Assembly (NCBI GenBank): GCA_008933995.1
Contig: WARS01000013.1
Location: forward strand, 13,829,806-13,893,805
Length of the DNA: 64,000 nucleotides
Source of the DNA: Datnioides undecimradiatus
Lineage: Eukaryota; Chordata; Actinopteri; Lobotiformes; Datnioididae
Direction: 5' to 3'
A program made the position numbers and the translations under genes. Positions 1-13,208 of this stretch are shown piece after piece (positions within the stretch are counted from its first letter, which is position 1; every line of letters begins with the position of its first letter). The notes beneath the pieces were generated by a model, which had not been told where the DNA came from, made no database searches, and worked only from the letters and a program-made list of their open reading frames with translations.

Positions 1-247
1 AATCATTAAGTAAACACTTTAGTGATCATTATTTCTAGAAAATCTCATTATGTAAATATTTTGTGAAAGCACCATTAGTCATCCCTAGAAATAATGCTTA
101 CAATTTAGAGATATTTGGTCAAAAAATATGTTGTGATATTTATTTTGTCCGTAATGCCTTGCCCTAATGTTGGGAATGTGAAAGTTAAAGAGCCTAATGA
201 AAAGTTATGGAGTGCAAACAAACCATAAAGCAATGAGACAATCGTAC

Positions 248-3077
248 CTCTGGTTTCATGATGGGAGTGCTAACAGCTGTGGGATTGCAGGGCATGGGAC
301 AGCGTTCACGGCACTCTGGGTGGGTCACAACTCTACAATCCTGGCAGCGAAGGTACATCTTGCCAAACTTTGTTCTTTTTCCACATGGTGCACAGAGCTC
401 AGACTTGATCACCTTAGTGATAGGAGGGAACACAGTGCCCAAGGTGAGACCCCAAGTATTAACAGTTCAACAAGGTGATGCAGGCAGATACCCAATCTAA
501 ATCTGAGTTGCTTCACTTTAATAACATCAACTCTACAGTCTTACTGTTTTGGAGGTGAAATGGTGCTTCTTTCCTCCTTTATTAGCTCTGGGTGTTTTGA
601 GATGGGCTGGAAGATCTGAGACTGGGGTGCTGGGCGCCTCACTGGCAGTCTCAGACTGGTCAGTAGTGGTTGTGTCAGCCCATGCTAGAGCAGCTGTAGA
701 CACATTAAAAAAAAAACAGTCCAATTAATTTTTTGTAAGGTCCCATTAAGTGGACAAAAGAAAAATCTATAAAAATGCTCACCACTCTTTCTGCTGCGCG
801 TCCAGTAAGGCACAGTTTCAATGGTGGAGATGGCCTCGATAGAGCCACCATTCGCTGGTACAGTGATGGTAGTTTTAGCCACTATAGACTCGTTCATCTG
901 AATCATTAAAGTAATTAAATAAAAACATTTAACGCGCATTTCAACCAAAGTGATGGACATTTGAGCTGGTCTATAAAAAATTATGATTGAAGTTTCTCCT
1001 GACAGCCATTTTATTTATAGCAGTTTTGCAAACACCGACTGTTTTTTCAAAAATTACTGTTATATTGTACATTCAACTGCAGAGGTCAGCATTACCCTCT
1101 CTGATGTGCGTCCAGTGGAGCGAGGTCTCTTCACTGTCTGTGGAGGAAGCTCTGAAAGTTTTCTGGAAGAACGCTGTGGATGAAAATGTAAACTTTCAGA
1201 CACACTTTCTCATGAACTGGCTGCTGAAAACTGTGCAAGATATAGCAAGACCACTTTTGTGCAGACGTGACTCACTCTTTTCTGCCGTTTCCGCAGTCTC
1301 ACAGTCTTCATAGCTGCAGAATCCCAGTCCTATAAGAGAAGTGGAGAGGTAAACAAAAGTATGCAAAAGGCTAAATGATTACAAAAGCCTCTCAATGAAC
1401 ACTTTTCTCGCCCCATTTGACACATAAATCATCAGAACTACTAAAATATAGAGTGGAATCTTAATGAAAATGGGCCAATATACCAGAGAGTCATCCGTTT
1501 GGTCATAGCTGATGTCTGACAGCAAAGAAGCAGATTCATCAATGGTAGTTAACCTGCAAGATATTTAAAAGTCAATTCAAATGTATTTAATGTTCCAGAC
1601 TAAAAAACTTCCTTTGTCTGTGGCTAGTTGGAGAATGACACAAGGTTTTGTTTAAGCCTACAGGCTTTAACATACATCACGTTTAACTCATGTTCAATGA
1701 CAAGATGAATACCTAAAATCATCATTATTGTCTCAATATTATACAGAGAAAAAAAAAACTAATAATGATTATTTCAGAACCAGACCCAACTGATCTGACC
1801 TTCGGCTGGAGTTGAGGTTGCTCTTGGCAGCCTGTGCAGCCTGGGAGTGGGCACTGAGGAAGGCCAGGGCAGAGCGCTGCTCCTCACTCAGGTGGATACT
1901 GCTGCCATTGTTCTCTGATATCAGCAGATCCCGGATCAGCTGTAGCTGACGTTCCTATCACACCGACAAACCAGCAGGTTGACAGGGAATTGATCATAAA
2001 TAAAAAACACAGACCCAAGCGGTATTAGTTGATAATCAACAGTTATCAACAGAACAAAAAGTATTCACATAGAGTGAATCAGAGTGTGAACTTTATAAAA
2101 CGCCGTGATCGATGGAACTATGTGAGGATGAACCACTAGCTTTCTTTAATTTTCTAGGTATCTCATAGACAAACATACAGCTATGCAAGAACAATTGCAC
2201 CCACCAGCTTCTCATAGACTGCCTCAGCCTTCTGCCGCCGCCGGATCTCCACATCCACCTGGTTGCGAGCATGTTTTAGTTTGACCTCGAGGGCTCCCCT
2301 CTCAGTCTCTGCTTTGGCCAACACCTCTTTACAGGAAACCAACTCCTCATCTGCCCGCAGCCACTTCTTACGGCACTCCTCAAAGTTCTCTGCCATCTGG
2401 AGGAACTCTGAGTAAGACAATGCAAAAGGAGACTGTTTTATTGATCTCAATGCTCAATATACTGCTTTCCTCTGTTTTGTGTGTGCGTATTAAGCCTGAG
2501 AAATTCCATTAGTTTTTAGTGGTAATGGTGCAAATTGCTTTTAGATAAAGGACAAAAAGACAGTAAAGTGTTGTAAACTGATCCAATGAGTAACAGTGTT
2601 GCCCTGTTAGTTAAAATGGAAATGAATTGGATTATCTGGGCTAGTGAAATGGAATTTTTTACTGCACCCCAATAGCCATTTCAACCACACTTTTGTGTCT
2701 CCATCAATTTCCACAGCATGTCTGCGATCCTGGCTCTGTCAGCTTTTCTCTGTGAGAAGTTCTAAACTCACTGCTGCATCTGCATTCATCACCTGCAGCC
2801 AATAAGTCATTGTACCAAACAAAACATTTTGGGATGGACGAGTTATCAATAATAATAGTACTAACCTTGGCACCACACTCAGAGCAGCTTAACTCCACTA
2901 AGCGCTACACAAGTACTCAAACTCCATTGTATTATTCTGACAGGCTACTAAAGAGGTGGCAAATACCAAAACAAAGTGTGGAAATAACTTACGTGGTTCA
3001 ATGCTCTCATTCAGTCCGTCCACCTGGGCTCTCAGACTCTGAAACTGGTTGTACAGGTTCACCAAAGACGACTCCAT
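248..3077 (-). CDS. racgap1: Rac GTPase-activating protein 1 (MgcRacGAP/CYK4), N-terminal part, runs off left edge
   Basis: Nine coding exons on the minus strand: 2993-3077, 2205-2407, 1800-1954, 1484-1553, 1276-1329, 1096-1173, 783-897, 545-693, 248-412. They sum to 1074 nt (358 codons) with all phases consistent. The start is the ATG at 3077 ([12 protein letters not shown]). Exon 2 carries the coiled coil that binds the kinesin MKLP1 (KIF23) in centralspindlin, with the family signature [18 protein letters not shown]. Exon 4 has [20 protein letters not shown]. Exon 7 has [13 protein letters not shown] and [13 protein letters not shown]. Exons 8-9 encode a C1 zinc finger ([23 protein letters not shown]). 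The family's RhoGAP domain is not in the window and must lie to the left. The protein acts at the spindle midzone and cleavage furrow in cytokinesis. The linker before the C1 finger is the most diverged part against the human protein as I remember it. Identity is secure; a few exon edges could shift by some bases. Confidence 0.95.
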
Positions 3078-3518
3078 CGTGTCTTCGTGCAGCTGGGTTA
3101 GCTAACCCCGACATCAGATTAGTTCAGTTAATTGGGGGAAGTGGATTTGAAAATGCTAGTAAATGGTACTTTTGTTTTGTTGACTGTTTGCGTAGAGTTA
3201 GCATCGTTGAGGATTAGCGTTAGCGTTGAGTTAGCACTAACTTCACATTACCAACACTTCATTTCATTTATGACATCGAAACAGGTGACAAGACAGAAAT
3301 AAGTACGCAACTTATTTCCGAGGTCAACTCTCCACTAACTCTCAAAATACATTGCAAATTTAAAAATCTAAAACAGTGTTAAGCCAGTTTAATTTTACTC
3401 TGCATGAAGCTACCGACATGCTAACGTTAACGTTAGCACGTTGTTGTTGACCTACCCAGCTGTTACCTCTCCTAGCACCTATCGTTACATTGTTCAAAAT
3501 AAAGGATAGAACACTGAC

Positions 3519-3740
3519 CTGAGCAATACTGTACCGGTGGTAGTGCGGCTGACATGTAATGTAACAACGACTGGTGTTCAGAACAGAGGTTGGATGTTTA
3601 TTCCGACACCAGCAACAGCAGAGCCACACCTGTCTGACAAAGTTTGCACATTCTTCTTCAAAGTTCAAAATCAGCGCCGGTTTTCTTCTTCGTTTGCTTG
3701 TGTGGCGGCGGTCGGAACGCTCTATCGCCCCCACACATCC
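3519..3740 (-). promoter_or_regulatory. racgap1: Probable racgap1 5' noncoding exon and promoter
   Basis: On the minus strand a good donor (CTCAG then GTCAGT) ends a candidate exon at 3519. A plausible acceptor (CTAACCCAG) lies at 3093-3095, directly before the racgap1 start codon, so a noncoding first exon spliced to 2993-3092 fits. The segment has more CpG than the AT-rich DNA to its right (for example around 3680-3725). The transcription start is not visible and the upper limit is a guess. A 124-codon open frame covers this region but resembles nothing and is not called as a gene. Confidence 0.4.
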
Positions 3741-4491
3741 AGAGTTGTAAATGCAGCGTGATTGAATAGATTTGAATCAAGCAAAAACTGAAATTGCGCT
3801 GTAAGATATAAAGAGAAATGTACATTTTTTAAATAAAATGTTTAAGAATGTACATATTTATACAAACACGCTTAAATATATACATATGTAAAATAAGCAG
3901 GTCTGTGTTTTTAAAAAATGAGATATCATGCCATCAAGCTTGCCTATTGTTTTTTATTTAACCAATTGATTTGGTTAACATGTTTATTTTTAAGGTGTTC
4001 ATGCTTACGTCATTATCAATGGATCAATTGCTTATTCCCCCTTGACTTCAAAGGTCCTCCATATGTTTCCACATTATACATCATATTGTTTGTTATGACT
4101 TATTGTATTTCTTCTCTACTCTTTAAAAAAAACAGCAAAATATTTTTGCAAATATCTCATTCTAACCTATCAACCGTGCATAGTATCACAATTAGCAATA
4201 TCAATACTTTTTTATATAAGTCCATTTTTGCACAATAAATAGAAAATGCAGTTTTGCTTGAGGTAAGTTGGTCTGGTATCTGTAGCTCCCCACCCTCATC
4301 GCTATGTATCAAAGTATGCATTACAATATGGTTAAATTATGTGTGGAATCATAAAATCCTTTCAAACAGTCAGCAACTGTGTCCTGTTGTTGTGGTTCTG
4401 GCACATGGGATGCACACAATAGCATCATTTATCAGCCACAGATGGCATATCTAGGTCCAACAGCTCTACTGTGCAACATTTAATGAGGATA

Positions 4492-4538
<47 letters not shown>

Positions 4539-7243
4539 AACACTCAATCAATTGCATACAATTTATATATATGTGTCCATAACACATTAGGATTTTTAAA
4601 CAACTTAACAATAGCCTATAAATGATGTGTGGCCTTGTGTGTTTTTATAATGCATTGGCAGTCTGATGCAGCCTACATTTGTCCCCTGAACATTGTGTGT
4701 GAGTGTGTTCTGAATACTACAGGTCCATTAGAGTTGATTTGAGATAATGGGATCTGTCAGTCAATATGGACTCTCTGTCTTTATCAATTATTCATCTCTA
4801 TATGTTGATTTCCATCAGCCAAGGATAATTTAACTGCCAGAATTCTCTTTTTACAACAATCACTGTCTGCTCTTCCTTAAACTGATTGGACTTTTACTGC
4901 TACTTTTACTGCTACCAGTTAAGTATTACATCAACAAAGTGCATTACAAAGAGAAAAAAGGAGAAGATAATTAACATTTATATTTATATAAATTTATATT
5001 CACCATAATGTTAAGATCAGACAACATACTGTAAAAGACATGTTACATCTTTGCAGAGTTTATTCAGACAGGCAGCATAAGTCAACAAACACCTCCACAA
5101 TCTTATAAAGCATTGCACACCTGTAACTTGTAGTGGAATACCTGCACATATTTTCTTTCATTTACAAGCAGTTTTTAAGACAGAGTGTTTACCTGAATAA
5201 TGAGTTCACAGATTGGTAGCTGTCTGTCTAAAAGGTGCATGGATATGTCAACAAGGTCCAAATTTCATAAGTGCATCTCAGGTATCAAAGTATCGAGAGA
5301 CTCTAATGCACCGAAGTTTCAGAGGAAGCACCTCCAGATTGTGCTGACTCCGGTGTTAGGCCTCCTCAGTGGCACCATTGGAAGGGTAATGGATCCACAA
5401 ACAGCCTCATGGGGAACACTTGGCAGATATACATCTACTTAAGAGGATGCATTGAAGCAGAGCACATCCTCTTTACATCCTGTGCATATTTGTGCTCACA
5501 AAGCAAAGTCAAGTTAAAGAGTCTGAAAACAGAAAAAAACCCCACAATTCTTTTTCCCTAACAATATGCATATAATTTCTGTCCACTTTGGCATATACCC
5601 CACAAATAAAAAGAAGGCATTTAACTATTATTGAAACAAAACCTATATTTATATAGGGGGTAGACACAAAACAAACACCTAAAATAGTTAATAAAACCCA
5701 GTACACTAGCCCTGCAATAAATACAAGTATTGAGAGTGTCAGGAAAGATGTTGAATTTTACTATTTGGTCAGTTTGAGGCAGTGGTCACTGATGGGGCTG
5801 TATTAGATTTGAATATATTGTAAAGAGTGCCTCATATTTTGATTTGACTGAAATACGCAATGTACATTGCATCACAGGTTTACAGAGTTCAATCACCAAG
5901 TCTCTGACAGAGTCACAACAAAAAGTGAACATTAAAAGTACCACAAAGGTTACGTTTTTTGAAGAAATATTGTATTTACTTTAATTATATTTTAATACCG
6001 TATTTGTTGTCTGTGTTAAACCCCCATCGATTTTTTAGTGTGGCACCAAAAGTTGATTTAAATGTCGTCTGAGTTAACAGGATGTTTTTACAAAATGGAA
6101 TGTCACACCACTGGCAAAACTACTTTTATCGTCTGTGTTAGGATGCTAGATGAAACTGTTGATGCTAAGTGAGTCTGCAGGTATGTGGAAAAAGCTCTGC
6201 CCAAGTGAGTATAGGGGAAAGATAATGTTCATAGGTGCACTCCAAACATCCCATCAATTGAATTACAAGTGGAATATTCCTCTCAGAGAGCGTTTACTGG
6301 AAAAGGCTGCCACTTTCCTTCACTGCTTCAACAACAGCAAGATTTTTATCTTCCATTTTGAAAGCTGACACTCTGTAAACACGCCAACCTAAACACATTC
6401 ATGAGTGGATTAAACAGCTTCTGTTTTCCAGTTTGAAAAACGGGAGGGAGCTCTATAAAAATATTATTTTTATTGATTCAAGCTTGTTTGAGCAGTATAT
6501 GTTTTTGCTTAAAGAAAAGACTAGAACCTCCATACTAAAAGAAAAATAAAACAGCTGTTCCTGTCCATAGAATCCTTTACTATTTATAAATTGTAGCTGT
6601 AAAACTCTGACGTTGTGATAAAATTATTATCTTTCACTCAAGTGAAATAAGCCCTGTAGTCTTCTCAAGGGAACACAGAGAAAGAGTCAGGCAGTGCTCA
6701 AGGCTGAAGCTGATTCACAATGGATTTGTACCAATGTTGTTTTTCAGAAAAGAGCCGACAAAATGAGGGGAAAAAAGGAAAAATTAAATGTTTGCAATGG
6801 CTCAGTATTCCCAGTTTCATCGTATCCTCTCAGAATTATGCTGAAATTATTTTAAACCTTTAATGTCTTCCTTTTGCAGCAACGTGAAATTATTAAGAAC
6901 AAATATCATGAAAATAAATGACAGTAAATGGGAGAAAAAACTTTGCATTTGAGATTACTTACACTTTGTTGTAACTGCATGAGGGTGTGATGTAAACATA
7001 AGATACAGTTCAAATCCTCTGTTTTTCTTGAGTCATAAATAAATGTGCTGCATGCAGAGAAGTGAGACATTAGGGTTTTTAAATTATCATTGATCCAGCT
7101 TCAGGGCCCCTACAGTTTCACAGTCTCTCATTTACTAATCTCCATGTGAGAATGGCGTGCAAATTCCTGGGTACAGCACGTAGCTGCTGAAAATAAATAC
7201 AAAAAATTAAAATAGACAAAAACTGGGCTTTTTGTAAGGCTCT
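3741..7243. other. Intergenic, AT-rich; likely includes minar1 3' UTR
   Basis: No coding exon recognised on either strand. The part nearest 7243 is probably the 3' untranslated region of minar1, which is long in other vertebrates. The rest is AT-rich with a CA microsatellite at 4493-4536. Open frames here are short and show neither codon bias nor family motifs. Confidence 0.5.
4493..4536. repeat. (CA)n microsatellite
   Basis: About 22 uninterrupted CA units between racgap1 and minar1. Read directly from the sequence. Confidence 0.97.
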
Positions 7244-10200
7244 TCACGATCCCATGGTGCAAATGGGAATGACGATGATGAGAATGATAGCCACTGCAGT
7301 GCCAACGAGTGCAAGCAGCTTGCAGACCTTGGCCCGTCGGAGATCAGCCTCTTTACGCCTGAGTAGAGCATCATAGCCTGGGGTGTAGATGTCATCCATC
7401 CAGAACTCCATGTTATTGGGGTTCAGAGACTCCTGGGCCTGAAGAAAGTGATGCCATTTAAAGATATTTAGAACAAGTATAAACTTATATGGACAAAATA
7501 CCTAATATAACCTAACATGAGTAAAGGAAAATTAAAACATCATAAACAAAGAGTATATGATGTTTTAATTTTCTCCTAATGCTGTGTCATTAATTTGTGT
7601 TGAGTTTATTTCAAAATATATAATAGTATTTTGCACTTGTTCTTGAGCCTGCGTGATATGTTTACAGGAAATATGTTTTAATAAAACAAACCAAAAATCC
7701 TATCCTGTCTAATTGTAGCCATTTCAAAGTCAACTAATCTCACCTGTAAATCCAAAGGGGTGACTCGTGCTTCTCTGTCATCTACTGTCCATATGGGCCT
7801 TCCCCTTCCCTCACCCAATCTGGGCTCCATGATCTTACCAGATGTGAGCCCACCAGTCAGACTGCTGTCTTTGTGGCGGAACAGGGACGAGTTAAACACT
7901 TGTTCCACCAGGTTGGAGGACTTTTGGGAGAGTAGGTTAGTTGTGCTACCTGACTGATCTGCCTAGAAGGAAAATGGGCCAAACATAGATTTTTTATATA
8001 CTGTATATATAATACCCAATTTAAACTTTAAAGACATGGGAAATTTTTACAATATCAGTCTCAAAAAATACAACAATTAAATAGGCACATTAATTTGATT
8101 AGATTTGCTATATGTTAATGTTACAGCCCTCACCAAAACAGTGTTTACTATAAAGGACAGAAAATAAGAGTGGCCTGGTTAGCTCCTCAACCAACCACAT
8201 AATCACACGTATCTACCAAGCAGACCACAGCTACAGCCAGCTACAGGCCCAACACATTTACGGTTGCGATGCATTGATATAGACATGGTATGAATACTGG
8301 AGTTTCTCTTTCAAAATTGATTGTAGTTATATGCATTTGAGAGTTGATGTTTATATGCTAAGAGATCCATCACTCACCTCCGTTTTTTTACAGAATAAAA
8401 TACACAAAATAGAATTTCCCTACCTGTCCATGTGATGCTTTGCCATCTTTAGTTTTTGAGAATGACACAGTCCAGTCTCTGGCAGAGTTAGACACATTTG
8501 GCTGTTTCGCATCAGAGACATTTTTCTCTTCTGGCTGGGTTTTAGAGGCACGACGAGACGATACATCCTTTTTCCCCTCCTTCTTTCCCTTTGAATCGGC
8601 CTGAATTTTGGTGGTCTCTGTTTGCTCCCCAGGAGCATTCCATCTGCTCCAGTCCAGACTACTAGTGCTGGTCCCTGGAAAAAGATGCCCAGATGCAGAC
8701 AGAGGCTGAGGCTCTGATGATTCAGAAGGGGTTAGAGGGTGGCTCATAAAGGACGAGACACCGCTGAGAGGCTCCAGCCATCGCCCACTGGTGTTTTGTC
8801 CACCACCACTAATAGGCTGTTGGATCTTTTCATCCAGTCGCTGCAGAGCAGACAGCACCTGGGATATTTCAGCCTTTACATCATTTAATGACTCCAGCTG
8901 TCTTTCTATCTGACTCATACGGAGCAGCAGCTTGCAGACACTGGCCTTGAGCCCATCATCGCTGCTTTCCAAAGAGTGGAAAAGCCTCTGGAGTTGACCT
9001 AAGCGGCCACGTCTGGCCTCGGGGGTGTCCTGGTTAATTGCCCCTGATCCATCACTGGGGTGCAGGACTCCTGTGGAACCGCACATACTTATGTCATCTA
9101 AGAAACGAAAGATGGCACTAATGTCATCTTCACCAAACTCTGGATCATCTAATGAGGTCATGAAAGAGAGGCGATCAGCATGTACCAGGCTACGGAGACG
9201 CCGGGGGTCTGGTGGGTCTGTCTGAGTTCCCTGAGCCTTGACTACATCACCTCCACTTGGCAATCCACTATCTCCACTATCACCTCCTGAGGACTCCCCC
9301 AAATTGCTGATGGCAGGGGTTGATCGTCTTGGAAGTTGTCCCCCCTGTGATTCCATCCCTAGTCCAATGCTTCCCAGGCCTATCCGATCCTCTAGACTGT
9401 GACTCTTGTTGCTCCAGATAGGTCTTTGGGTCCTCGGAGGTTGAAGATGCCGGGGTGACCACTCCGGGATTGACCCGGGCCCGAAGTAAGTTGAGTCCTG
9501 CAGATCATCAAGGCTCTCATGTTTAGCCCGCTGCTCTGGGGACTGGTGGACTGTTGTTGGTGATGGGTATGGATTTGGGATCATTTCAAAGCTGTGATTG
9601 TCAATGCCTTTCTGTCCCGTGCTCGGACTTGGAGACTCACTGTTGACAGTCACCTGGGGTATCAAAGGTGGCTGGTTGTGGAAGTCCTTCCTGAAGATGT
9701 TTCTCTTCTGGTCGACAGACGATCCTTGTTCTGGTTCAAACACCTCCATGGGTGCAGAATCTCCACTGGACTCACTATCTGTCTCCAACGGCAGGTAGAT
9801 ATTCTTCATAACTTCATTGGGAATTTGACCACTAGGGTACAAAAGTGTTGTGTGAGGCAAGTCAAAAGACACAGCCCTCGCCCTGATTGGAGGGGAGGAC
9901 ACAAGTGAGACTGGATCCGGGGGAAGACTTGCTCGCTTGTGGGCAGAGTAATTAGATCTTGGAAACAGCAAGTGCTGGTCGATAGGCCTGCCGCTGGAGT
10001 CAGAGTGGGCACGTGCTCTTTCTCGACCATAAATGTTCAGCTGGTGGATTCCAGGCAGACTGGGGCCAGGGGACTGGTCGACGGGGAGGACCGTCTGGGC
10101 TCTCATTGGTTGGCTGTCATCGGGGGTTCCACCCGTCATCTGAATAAGATTGAAGATTGTTACAATGTCAGCAGCGACACCTATGGGTGAAAGCCCTTGG

Positions 10201-10421
10201 CCTCTGGTGGAAACCCGGTTTCTGAAGAGAGTAGCTGGGAAACAGGGATCCCGACTGGCAGCAGCAAACAGCAAACTCCTAAGCTCAATGAGGTGCTCTA
10301 AGTCAAAGCGGGTGCTGACCATGCGACAAAGGTCCTGGAAGGTCAGCAGTTGACGCATATTGGCCAGTTCTTCCAGGATCCCCAAAAGGACCCCTGGATA
10401 TTCTTGCTGTAGGTTAGCCAT
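7244..10421 (-). CDS. minar1: Major intrinsically disordered Notch2-binding receptor 1 (MINAR1/UBTOR, KIAA1024 family)
   Basis: Three coding exons: 8424-10421 (666 codons), 7744-7962 (73 codons), 7244-7438 (64 codons and TGA), all phase 0, giving 803 aa (human about 916). The start is the ATG at 10421 (MANLQQEYPGVL), just after a CCCTCTCAG acceptor, so the longer open frame upstream is intron. Family landmarks: the N-terminal region (LTFQDLCRM, FDLEHLIELRSLLF, VAADIVTIFNLIQMTGG), KRNIFRKDFHN, RAKHESLDDLQDSTYFGP and EDDISAIFRFLDDIS. The C-terminus has FWMDDIYTPGYDALLRRKEA followed by one membrane helix (LLALVGTAVAIILIIVIPIC) ending CTMGS. Most of the middle is Ser/Pro-rich and looks disordered. 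The family is reported to bind NOTCH2 and, as UBTOR, to dampen mTOR signalling. Which teleost copy this is cannot be told here. Confidence 0.93.
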
Positions 10422-11306
10422 GGCTGTACACCTGAGAGGGAAAACAAGATGGTTAGCAAGCAAACAAGGTAATTTAAAGCTATTTGCATAACTGACATAA
10501 AAAAAGCCCCAAAGACATTAAAGACATGAACAAGTGGAATTAGAGTTTCATATCAAATATGAAGAGTGTATATAAATCTAGACTCTTCCTTCACTGAAAT
10601 TAAAATAATGGTGTTATGTTGTTTAGCATTGATCTTATTCATTTTGATGTATGTTGATATGATATTAAATATTGTATTATAATATTACTCGGGATGCATA
10701 AAGTATCAGTGGCAACAAAACATGATTGGATGTCACACATTTCTTGACCGACTTAAATTAAAAGTTTCGCTTATAAACAATTACCACAGTTTCAGATTTC
10801 ATATTGTTTCATTGTACTGGGTCGGAAATATGATAATAAAGCTACACTTTTTCATCTCGGGTGGAAAATGCCCTTTGAGTGGAAATCTGGAAAGCGACCT
10901 TGTTTTCGTGCCCTAAAATAACCGATCATCTGATCTGATGACGCCGTCACACTGCGCACATCTTTACCTCACTGGACATTTTTCAAACGTCTCATTTCTA
11001 TTAACAGCTTCAGGGCATGGTCGCCACTTGGCTGAACAGGCGCGGGATGCATCAATGAATATATTTACATACATTTAGTAACTTTATTCCAAGCATGGCT
11101 GAAATCGGTCTGAAGATGTAGGACAGGGGCAGGACAGTTTCTTGGAAAAGGCGCAACAATCTGTCCTGCGTGTCCCCTGTTGTGTTTTTGTACCAGCTGG
11201 GACAACACCATCGGCATGTCAGCGATGAAAATGTTATGAGGGTTGTAAACATCTTACTAACGGTGCGTTTCCAAGCACAGATGAGCCTGTGATTGTTTCC
11301 ACTTAC

Positions 11307-11450
11307 CTGAATCTATTGATGGAGAGTTAAAGTCGCCGCTGTGTCCATTAAATAAAGACAAATGAAGTCCAGTTTTAGGCAAATACCGAGGCCATATTCC
11401 AAACAGATCTGGGGTGGCTCATACTGTCACACTCCTTTCATGGTTTTCTC
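11307..11450 (-). promoter_or_regulatory. minar1: Candidate minar1 5' noncoding exon
   Basis: A consensus minus-strand donor (GATTCAG then GTAAGT) ends a possible exon at 11307. The minar1 coding exon has an acceptor at 10432-10433, ten bases before its ATG, so at least one upstream noncoding exon must exist, and this is the best donor I see within 1 kb. A CRE-like near-palindrome (TGACGCCGTCA) lies in the intervening DNA at 10939-10949. The upper boundary is arbitrary. Confidence 0.4.
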
Positions 11451-13148
11451 TGTTTGTAGCAGCGACTATCCGGCAGCCCAGGCAGGAGAGGAGAAAATTA
11501 GAAATCAGGTCATCTTCCCACAAGTCCCTGCAGTCCCCTAAGGGACCTTAAAATACATCCAAACGGTTTCCCCTCTCCACAGATCAGCGACAACGCATGC
11601 AAAGTCACCAGCACACCCACACTTCTAATTGATACATTGGAGGAGAGACACACACACACACTCCTAACAGGACCCTCCAGTGTGTATGAGTGGGTCAGGT
11701 TCAGGAGCATATTTTCTCAGGGTGCCATAGCAATAATTGGTTATGTGTGCAAATTGAGCATAGGAATAAAGGACAGATTAAAAATTGATGTTTGCTAATT
11801 GACACTCCTGAAAGTCCAAACTGACAGTAAACCATAAGGTCTGGGGTAAATTGCCTGCTAGATTGCTGCCTCTACACGCAACTGTCTGCCAGACTTCAGC
11901 CCTCGCAGACTTTTCACCATTACTCTGCATTATCTTCCATAAAGGGTTGTACTTAAAACCCCATTAGAGCAAGAGAAGGGCAAGGCTTTCATCGCTGAGT
12001 AGTAGCACTCTGCTGCAATCAGAATGGACATCTCTAATTCACCCAACATCTCACAGAGAAATACATCCATCATCCCATGTACTCAGGAATCACTGGGAAT
12101 CAATGCGGTGAATGAGCCGAGGTATGAAAAGCTATGTAGGTGTGGTCATGGGTCAATAATGTATTACTGTCAGGCCTGCAGCATGGTACTTGAGTACACC
12201 AGGTGGAAAAATGCTTTCAGAGGATAATCTGCTTTAATAGTAGCACAATTTGATGGTGCATTACAAAATTAGACTTATTGAGACAAAAGTTAAAACTTTT
12301 GTCATCAGTACAACGTTTCTGTAACATACTCAAAATACTTCTACAAATGTACAACCATTTGAAATGAGGTTATACAGTCTAGGTACACATAAATTATGGA
12401 CATCCCTATTGCTTTTCATGGGACATTACTGCATAAAAATTTTTGCTTTTGCTTCAGTTTGGACTATTGAGATGCCTTTACATGTACTCTGAGGTTTCTT
12501 CTTAAAAAGAGGCCATACTGAAAAAAGAAACTCTTTAGGAAGCAAAGCTGCAGTTTATCTTATTTCAAAGGGACAGCAGGGAGGGAAATTAGGGACTGAA
12601 AGACAATGTGCTAAATTTGTGATCTTGTGGAGCTCTAAGCCTTCTGCATCCCATCTCCCACCCCAAATTAATCTAGCTACTAATGAATTACTTTTATTTC
12701 AGTGATCACTTGAGGGTGGCATGGGTAACATGGAGGTCATTAAATAAATAAATAGTAGGATGCCCATCTTAACAATTGACACACAAGCCTGTAGTGATTT
12801 TGGGAAGTAAGATGGGGCAAAAATGGCGAATCCCAAGTACTTGAACTGGAATATTCTGAATAAATGAAGTGGAGTCAAATTTAGATTAATGAAAATAATG
12901 CAGAGCTCCTCCAGTTCATTTCATAACCAGATGGTGAACCAAATCTAAAATATTCAAATCCAAAGTATCTAGGGTTAACAGAATGCCTTTAGTGCTTCTC
13001 ATTACAGATGGGTTATTATGTGACAATTGAATTAATTTACTGAAATTGGAACCCAGTTGAAAATGGCCTTCAATAAATCCTCTCATTTCATCTTATCAAA
13101 AGGCTTTTCTGCATCAAGGCTCAACACAACACAGAGAATCTTATACAT

Positions 13149-13185
<37 letters not shown>

Positions 13186-13208
13186 TATAAGTATCAATTA
13201 AGGTGTTT
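11451..13208. other. Intergenic between minar1 and evc
   Basis: No coding exon seen. The segment holds the upstream region of minar1 and, next to 13209, the evc 3' UTR. A minus-strand AATAAA (plus-strand tttatt near 12693) is a possible evc polyadenylation signal. A TA/CA microsatellite lies at 13150-13189. Confidence 0.5.
13150..13189. repeat. (TA)n(CA)n microsatellite in evc 3' UTR region
   Basis: A TA run followed by a CA run, starting about 20 bp past the evc stop codon in the transcribed direction. It may be length-variable in the evc 3' UTR. Confidence 0.93.

Noticed and set aside
3360-3734. 124-codon minus-strand frame over the racgap1 5' region
   Set aside because: Overlaps the inferred noncoding exon and promoter, has no recognisable motif, and is crossed by the likely splice donor.
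9594-9908. 104-codon plus-strand frame opposite minar1
   Set aside because: Antisense shadow of the long GC-richer minar1 exon.
10421-10463. Upstream methionine extending the minar1 frame by 14 codons
   Set aside because: A CCCTCTCAG splice acceptor lies between it and MANLQQ, so the extra codons are intron; the family also starts at the lower methionine.
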